This document shows positions 57,101 to 64,000 of a DNA stretch of 64,000 nt, in pieces. The stretch is taken from positions 1-64,000 of the forward strand of contig JAGQDJ010000130.1 in the NCBI GenBank assembly GCA_022885665.1, in the 5' to 3' direction. The notes beneath the pieces were generated by a model that did no database searches, was not told the origin of the DNA, and was given only the letters and a program-made list of their open reading frames with translations. Position 1 is the stretch's first letter, and each line of letters opens with the position of its first letter. A program made the position numbers and the translations under genes. The DNA is from Triops longicaudatus (Eukaryota; Arthropoda; Branchiopoda; Notostraca; Triopsidae).

Positions 57101-58960
57101 TTAGATACGTAGATCGAGCGGTAAAATGAAATTACCGGGACCTATTTCTTTCAGAAAATGTTACAGATTAGGTTTTTATTTATTTTCTCATGTACACCTT
57201 ACGCTCTTTGATGGAACTTTCCCCGTGCAGACTTCGTCGCATTGATTAAGTGACTGATTTTTCCACGTTCCGGAACGTTAGTAGTCCACTAGTTTTGATT
57301 TTTGTACCGCTTATACAATATCTTAAGTGTCCTGTCTCCCATACCCCTGGTTTTGCTCTCGTCTCGTTTTTACTCTTTGTTGTACTTGCTGTGCCAATGT
57401 CGTATGAATTGTACCTATTAATGAATCTGGGTTATGTAAATAATAAATAAAACATAGTTCAACAGTTTAGATTATTTTTAAATGGCCAGTTTCTCTTGTT
57501 TTCTGGTTATTGATGCGATGTCCTTTTTTTCGATTTTAACAATTTAACTTATTAGTTCGCGTCGTTCGAGTTTTTTATTCGTCACTTTTCCGTCTGAAGT
57601 GTTAGTTACGTCTGTAAACTTAAAAGGTGTATCTGTAAGGCCTAATAAAGTCTTGGAAAGGTAGTGGAGCTGCCCACGAACTTTAATTTCATTCATATAT
57701 TTTTTCCTGTCTATATGCATTCATGTTAGCAAAGAAAACCCCAAAATGACTGTTTTTCTAACCGCGTTCTTAGAGGAAGTGTCTAAATTTCGACTACCAT
57801 TATTATTTATTAAAAAAAAAACGGTCTTAAAAATTAGGAAAGGAAAAATTTCTTCTTCAGTAGGTACCCAAGTATGTTAACGACGTTACCAGTGTTAAAA
57901 TCACTCCAAATTCATCACACATTTTATTTAGTGCAATTTCCCCGGAATATCGTCATTTTGAAAATGTGGTCTAAAATCTGATTACTGGGGATAATGATTT
58001 CTACAATTTAATAAAAAAAGGGGGAAATCACAATTGAAAGCATTTATGACGAAAGGCAGATGCGTAAAGTACTCTTTGTTACAAAAAAGGAGTCCAGATG
58101 AACATGTCGAACGCTGATACACGACATTGTTGCTGTGGGTCTAAAACGTTCCAAAGAGTAAGGCGTGATACTCACTTGCGCCACTGCATTGGCATGAGGC
58201 ACGGGATACCTGACGGCACCTCTTTGCCCTAATCGAAATTTTCCACGTCACTATTTTTTGGAAGTTTGGACTTTTCTCACAAATGTCTAATTATGCACAG
58301 CTCTTAAACAGTCTGGCAGGCTTACAATTTTAAAAATTAAGTAACTGAAAAACTACAAATCAGAACTCCAAGTAGCGGGATTAGACAGCAATATGCAATA
58401 GAGCTAAAAATGCGCTTGGTGGAGTTCACACTACAGTCGGAGTTTACAGCTTCCCTCTTTCATATGCAGCTTTGCCCTAAGGCGATTCACGTGACCCTAA
58501 CTAGCTAACAAGGTTAGGTAACCTTGATCTTAACCTAATAGTAACCCAGGCTAAATCTTTAAAACCACGGGTTAGCAATAACCTGAGGTTAATGGACCAT
58601 TGCGCTGCAAATGTGAATAAAGTACGACTCTGGATGAACGAGTTGGAAAATGGACGACCGAAATGGAAAAGGTAGGGCCTGTGAAGTCATACACTAAACA
58701 CTTTAAAACACCATGATTATTTCCACATTTTTTTTTATCAGACTTATAAATAAAAAAAAATAAATAAATAAAAATAAATAAATAAAAAATACCAAGATCT
58801 TCGATTTGTCACTGTCAAATCTACTCAAAGAAACAAAACGAAATTTACGTTTGGCATATGTCCCGTAAGTAACAACAATGAGCACCAGGCAAGCTAGGCG
58901 AGCCCTCAGCCGTAAATTGGTACCTCGTCGCCGTATGTTACACATGGTACAACCGCCCAT
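54040..58960 (-). CDS. Chymotrypsin-fold (S1) serine protease, 8 exons, about 327 aa
   Basis: Secreted or membrane-anchored endopeptidase. Supported exons in transcript order: 56187-55991, 55901-55781, 55700-55532, 55106-54949, 54292-54190, 54110-54040. Less certain 5' exons: 58960-58849 and 58228-58176. The sum is 984 nt in phase. Activation site YVR|IVGG. Catalytic His in LTAAHC (56002-56004), Asp in NDVALIKL (55671-55673), Ser in GDSGGPLQC (54284-54286). The end GVYVRLTEYLDWI is typical. S1-pocket positions are Gly189 and Pro190 (GGMGPCVGDSGG), so not trypsin-like; Gly226 is present. The first exon has a basic stretch then LACLVLIVV, a possible signal anchor. The partner Cys for C122 (VICLPP) is missing from the propeptide in this frame, yet CGESKYDH appears one frame off just upstream, so the 56161-56187 region may carry a one-base problem. 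Confidence 0.88.
54122..54150. repeat. (TA)n microsatellite
   Basis: About 14 uninterrupted TA units in the last intron of the serine protease gene. Confidence 0.95.
56508..56559. repeat. Degenerate (TTAGG)n tract
   Basis: GGTTAGGTTAGGCTAGGTTA and neighbouring units, about nine copies of the pentamer with single changes. TTAGG is the ancestral arthropod telomere repeat and such short interstitial tracts are common in arthropod genomes. It lies in the first part of a long protease intron. Confidence 0.8.
56669..56758 (+). pseudogene. Relic of an unidentified repeat protein, copy B
   Basis: Plus-strand partner of the segment at 41559-41648 (see there). The shared pattern is LE.LPSV.NE.L....FG..CTT..RV. 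It lies inside a serine protease intron on the opposite strand. Upstream, CTTGTCTTGTC (about 56601) and GACAAGACAA (about 56650) form a small inverted repeat. Confidence 0.5.
58608..58644. repeat. Dispersed 37-bp repeat, copy 1
   Basis: 35 of 37 bases identical to 63471-63507 (starts CAAATGTGAATAAAGTACG). A palindrome CAAGGTTAGGTAACCTTG lies just upstream at 58509-58526. Probably the end of a mobile element. Confidence 0.7.
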
Positions 58961-59367
58961 TAACTGCTTGTGGGTCTTAGGTGTATTACCTGTCAAAGGG
59001 ACCGAATTACGAAAGCTCCATCTTTCTTTCCCACGCCTCTTAACAAATGAATTTTTTTTCGTAACGTGGAAGGTTAAACTGGTATATTTGCCCCCGGCTA
59101 TCGCAGCACAACGGGTGTCTGTGCTGTTCTGATTTTTCCAAAACCTAACGGTATTACAAGACCCTCTGTTGAATAATTCTGCACTAATTAACTACTCCGA
59201 AAACCTGCGATTACATCTTTGTCCCTTTTGTGTCTCACCTTCAAAAGCTTTTCCTTAAAAAAATCCGGAAGTCGTCCCTTTTAAACTCACGTGCCACTGA
59301 GTTAAACATCACTACACAATAACAGTAGCAAAAACTTCAATAAAAAATTGAGTAAAAATTAATAACA

Positions 59368-59551
59368 ATGGAAGAGAAAGATGGGGAATTCCGATCAAAA
59401 GAATTGATTTTCCGGATGAGCAAGATGGTAAGTGGTCCAATAAACTTTCTCGTTCGTGTTTTTGTCCACCTACTTTGAAGACGTTTTACCGTTCTTTTTT
59501 ATTTTTCTATATTTTTAGTTTAAAAAGAAACAAGATAGATTTCTTTTGTGA
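59368..59551 (+). CDS. Possible micro-ORF, 2 exons, 30 aa
   Basis: ATG at 59368 opens MEEKDGEFRSKELIFRMSKM, ending exactly at a strong donor ATG|GTAAGT (59427). A TTTTTAG acceptor at 59518 joins in phase to FKKKQDRFLL and a stop (59549-59551). The peptide is lysine-rich and not recognised. It could be a chance match to splice signals or the 5' part of an unrecognised gene. Confidence 0.25.
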
Positions 59552-62500
59552 GCTTCTTTACTTGACAGACATTCAGTTCCAGTGCTGGACCAAAAAGCAA
59601 ACACGAAACACTGACCTCATTGGCATAAAGAGCGAGCATCTTCCACACTTGGCTTCCTGTCTGTGTAGCTACATTTCGCATGAAAACTCATCTCCAAAAG
59701 TAGACCAAGCAATATCATCAAGCAAACGTATTCATGACGTTCGCTCAAAGAGAAAACCGGCTTTTCTGGGATTGTAACACAGACCTGAGAGAAAAAAAAG
59801 CGACGAAAAAAAAAATGAAACTCGAGGTCACTTACAAAAAGGTTTGCAACGAATCAAGACTTATATTGCAAGGAACTACGTGTAATACTGTCCATAAAAT
59901 TGTCAGATCGTGGATAAGGTATGCTACTTGCTAACAATTCCGGGATCCTGTAGGCACAAGTAGTGGCAATAGCCTTCTCCAGAGTCTGGAACGACCTTCC
60001 AAATAGGTTTGTAAAGGGAAACGACTGAGGAATAGTACCAAATATATTTTGAAAAAGTATAATGGCTAGGAAAAAAATCTAAAGTAATGTAAAAAAAATA
60101 TTCTAAAAAGTAGAGAAAGCGCACTGAATGGAAAGGTGTGTTAAATGACAGCACCACATGTTTTGCAACTATGAAAACTGTTACATCCTTCGCGACGAAG
60201 TGGGTCTCGGTAAGAGGAAAACATAATAATTTAATTCTTCAGTGGGTACAATAACTACAAGCAGAAAAAGTGAAAAAAAAAATCTGGAATAAAAAATTCT
60301 CGAGGGAAGAATGTTGTATACGAAAAAAAACAGGCTCCAGAAGTAATAAATTCTTCATCAATTGTTTAACCTGTGCTACGCCGCAAAAAAAAAGTTAAAA
60401 TAAGAAAATAAGACTTACACAAAAATGAAAACGAGGCTTTCGGATCACGTGACCCAAATACTTTTGATTGTCAATGGCTAAGAACGACTCGTACCAGGTA
60501 TTGTTAGGTAGTGGAAACATATTTGTATTCTCAAATTTCCATTTTAGGGAAAAACCTCTCAGTCTTCCTTATTGAAAATTTATTACGCATTTTTGGCTTG
60601 CGTCTCCCTGTGGGACTTTTCAGAATTTCTAAGCATGGAGGAAGGGCTCCTATTGAGAAAGCTGTGCGCATAAGTAACAAAGGGCTCGGAAAAGATGCAA
60701 GACGAGGTGTATTTCCTCGTTTTTGTGGACCGAGTTATGGGTCAACTGTCCGAAATGAAGGTCATAGAGCCAAAACTACTCCAGTTTAACTAGTTTTCAG
60801 TCGGGTAGTGGCTGTTGATTAATTAGGCCAAAATAAGTAAATGAATTCTGAAGAATATTTTTATTCGGATTTATTTTTATCCATTTTTATTTTGCTAATT
60901 TTATGACTAATTTATTGGTAATTTTGCTGGATTTCGTTATTTTCATTTGGGTGATTTCTGCTATTTCTTATTTTGATTATTTATTATGTATATTTAGTGT
61001 AAGTGCAAATCGTTTTAGAAATGAAATTTAAAATATTAGTTTCACTGTAAAGATTATTTAGTGAAACAACGATAGTGAAATGAACGTGAATATTGTACGT
61101 GACGCATAGAAACCCTAGGTCACAAGACACCGATTCGAACCTGAAAATGTTACTGTGAACCGATACTGAACATTTCCTTGTGAAGCCTGGATCTTTTAAA
61201 GAAAAAATCCGGAGATGTCACCACCACGATTCACGACTATAAGCGTCGTTCAGTTTTAATAAATCACGTTCAATGTTAAACTTCGAACGGTAGAATTCAA
61301 CGCCCCCTGGTACAATTTTGCAAAATTTACTTATTTTTTTATTTTTTTTACCCTTTTTTAAAAAGTTAGGTTAGCTTACGAAATTTCAACGAGGCCAATA
61401 ACCCATGACATCGTTGAGTTTTAACATTTTTAAAAGGTAGGCATATTGACACTTTCTATTCCCTCACTCTGCCCTTGCGTTATCTCCCAGTAATCAGTAA
61501 TGCCCTTTCGTAAGTTATAACTTTTGTTGAATAAACACTACATGTAAAGGTGGCTAAATGATTAGGAATTTTCGTCCGAACTACTACGGCACAAAAAAAT
61601 AGAAAGAAAAAAAGTGGAATATTACGTCATTTCAAAAACCAAATTAGCTAAATATATATATCAGGTTTCAAAATAAAATTCAACGGAATTTGACGGTTCA
61701 GTACGATTAACGTAATTTAACAAGTAGTTTAACAAAAAAGATAAAACTCAAGAGCCAGACTCTAATAATCCATACAATGGCAAAACAAGGCTTTTATACA
61801 GGATACAGGATACAGGCGTGCCTATGCCCTTGTATAGTGTACTCTTTTTAGCTGAGACAGATTGTTTCATAATAAACGTAATGCTGTTGCTTGTTATGGA
61901 ATTTTCCGGACTACCCTTCAATAGGGAACATGATACTACGTTCGTTTAAAAGCTGTTTTCACGTGCAAACATGGTTCTGTATATCCGGTTTTGGGTGTAG
62001 ACCACACTTTGTAGAAGAGTAGCCGTTTACGTGTGGAATGTGTGAACCGAACTCACGTGATACCAAAATCTTCTTTTAGTTTCGTTCGCAGTGATGCCTA
62101 GCTGTTAGAAATAGTAAGTGCTGGTCTTTTCACAGCTCACTTCTATTTCTTCGATTTTTTTTATAAAACTTAGCATATGCAACAGATTTCGGCTGGCATT
62201 TGTTAAATTGCATCTCAAGTTTTTTTTTATTTATTTATTTTGCATAGTGAACATAGTACAGCATCGTTATGTTGAAACTGTAAAGCTTATTTTCCTTTAC
62301 AATCCTGTAGAACTTTGACCCTTTTTTTTTTAAAAAAAAATCGTTCTATCTTATTTTCGTTATAGTATAGTCTATTTATGTACTTTTCAATAAACCGGAT
62401 CTTTCAGATCGTTCACAACAGGAGAGAGTTCGTTATAACACGATTCTAGTCCAACAAATTGTAAAATATTCTTAAAAGACCAAACGAAGTGATGACGTCT

Positions 62501-63470
62501 ATTCATTCTTTTTTGGAAGCTAAAGTCTTGAACCTTAAAAATTAGTTTACTGGGTAAGCTAAGCAAAAAACCATCCAAACAAAACACAGAAAGCACGACG
62601 TAAAAAATACGAAAATAGCGAATACAGTTCCGTTGTCTGGCAAGGTTTTTGTCGACTCTGCAATCGAGCTAACGTCGTTGGGTACGGACGGAAAATTGTG
62701 CCACAGTCAAACAACGGGATCCATATCGTACCATTAGGTTATAAGGTTCTCAAACACCTTTTCCGCTCAAGAAACACAACGCACTTCGCACGGTATAGTA
62801 CACTACACACTACGACCCCTCAAGATACGCTTCGGCAACTCAGTACCGTAACTAGCCCCTTTGGATCCCTCTAACCGTATGCTTAATACGTTGGCACACA
62901 TGCACATTTGCCTATTTCCTTTATTTCCACACCCTATAATTCGAAAATCCCCTACATCAGAGTTCAAACGACTTGATTATCTCTACACAACGCAACAATT
63001 TCGCACGCTCTGCATTCTGCCCCACATATGACGTCTCCATCAACAAAACTTTCCGGAAGAACAAACACATATACCTTACATTCCCGCTTTATGTTTTTCT
63101 ATAAGGGAAGCTGTGTACTCAATCATTCTCCAAACTTCCTCTAACGGAAGTCCCACTTTCTCCACCTTTTTCTTCCTTGAACGAAGAGAAAACCAAAAAT
63201 GCCCGCCGACGTTTTTCCATCCTCAAAGATCCGTTTGACCCCAATCTTGCCCCTCCACCCTTCAATCCCATATTCCTACCTCACTGCTTCCCCTGTTAAA
63301 AAAAAAATCAACCTGTGATACCGTTAATAGCCCAAAACTCAAGCAATTATCGCTCAAGAAGAACTAATACGCACTCTATATCATCTTTTCCTTTTTGTCG
63401 ACAATGTAATGGATGTCATACACCAACTCTTCAGATAATTTTTGTTTAGTTTCCTATAATATTCTTATAC

Positions 63471-63507
63471 CAAATGTGAATAAAGTACGGCTCTGGATGA
63501 CCGAGTT
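63471..63507. repeat. Dispersed 37-bp repeat, copy 2
   Basis: Same orientation and 35 of 37 bases shared with 58608-58644; differences are A/G and A/C at single positions. The sequences to either side differ. Confidence 0.7.
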
Positions 63508-64000
63508 AAGTGATTACGATACACAAAATTAAGATCGTTAGTGTTTTACATAGGTCACGGAAGTTTGTACAACTATAGGGATTCGTAATTGTAGTTAATT
63601 CAATTGTGAATTATGGTAAAATTTTTAATACGGTAATTTCCAGTACATTTGCCGCAAACCTGCAATGCGCAGGTTGGCGTGCGGCGTGCCGATCCTTTTG
63701 GCACTTAAAGCATTTTTTGTACACTTCTATATAGACAATCTTATTGTGTATCAGGGCAGAGTGGTGTCGTTTACTTCATATTTTATTAATTATTTAATAC
63801 TTACTTAATATTACCGACGTATTTGATTTTTCGACTTGGTTCACCTCAAAAACTAAGCTTTGCAATGAATTTCTTAATATTCATTTTTTCAACTTTTCAC
63901 TTTTCTTATATTTCAGGAATTTCTTTGAAAATTTATTTTTATTTCGGCTTTTAATACGTACTTCATAATAATTACTTACATACTTATTTTACATTTTTTT

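Larger units (their letters stand above)
58961..64000. other. Distal 5 kb, no supported gene
   Basis: AT-rich DNA with poly-A/T tracts. A possible two-exon micro-ORF lies at 59368-59551 and the second 37-bp repeat at 63471. Open frames at 59475-59777, 60511-60789, 62118-62318 and others lack motifs and splice context. From about 62,650 to 63,460 the composition shifts to C-rich short words but no frame stays open. Confidence 0.5.

Noticed and set aside
57250..57450. Hydrophobic 66-codon frame
   Set aside because: T-rich DNA gives Leu/Phe/Val codons by chance; no start context or homology.
1..64000. CRISPR arrays, operons, prokaryotic promoters, phage or virus genes
   Set aside because: The window is spliced eukaryotic DNA; no direct-repeat/spacer array and no viral gene was seen.

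Overview
This is animal nuclear DNA. Genes are split by introns with GT..AG borders, many only 55-100 bp long, protein genes carry AATAAA poly(A) signals, and the tRNA genes are Pol III type. Degenerate (TTAGG)n, the arthropod telomere unit, at about 56,508-56,559, the compact introns and the arthropod-like sulfotransferase point to an arthropod; that is an inference and the species cannot be named. The gene models were built by hand from splice sites, reading phase and remembered family sequences. For every model the exon lengths sum to a multiple of three.

Layout: a cytosolic sulfotransferase (1,161-2,734, +); the giant E3 ligase HERC2 (3,494-23,462, +, 16 coding exons, 4,423 residues); six identical tRNA-Phe(GAA) genes (23,700-29,658); UCHL5 (30,255-31,821, +) tail-to-tail with HS2ST1 (31,946-34,268, -); RPS18 (34,617-35,371, +), divergent from HS2ST1; FAIM (37,515-38,490, +) tail-to-tail with POLR2K (38,652-38,931, -); a 28-exon coiled-coil gene of the MTCL/SOGA family (40,573-53,455, +, 2,132 residues); and a chymotrypsin-fold serine protease (54,040-58,960, -). 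From 59 kb to the end there is no convincing gene, only repeat fragments and a possible micro-ORF.

The genes are not a pathway operon. They are housekeeping and signalling genes packed with shared promoters or overlapping 3' ends. Small transposons sit in introns and between genes: a 1.8 kb hAT-like element in HERC2 intron 9, a 142 bp hAT MITE and a 157 bp TA-flanked MITE.

The strongest oddity is HERC2. The first of its three RCC1-like propellers is cleanly missing at an in-phase splice junction, and about 60 percent of the coding sequence lies in one 8,029 bp exon. Other points worth checking are an intron of 57 bp without stops in HS2ST1, an RFX-type X-box in front of FAIM, a cysteine motif at the MTCL N-terminus, and a serine protease with Gly/Pro at S1-pocket positions 189/190 and a possible one-base frame problem in its propeptide.
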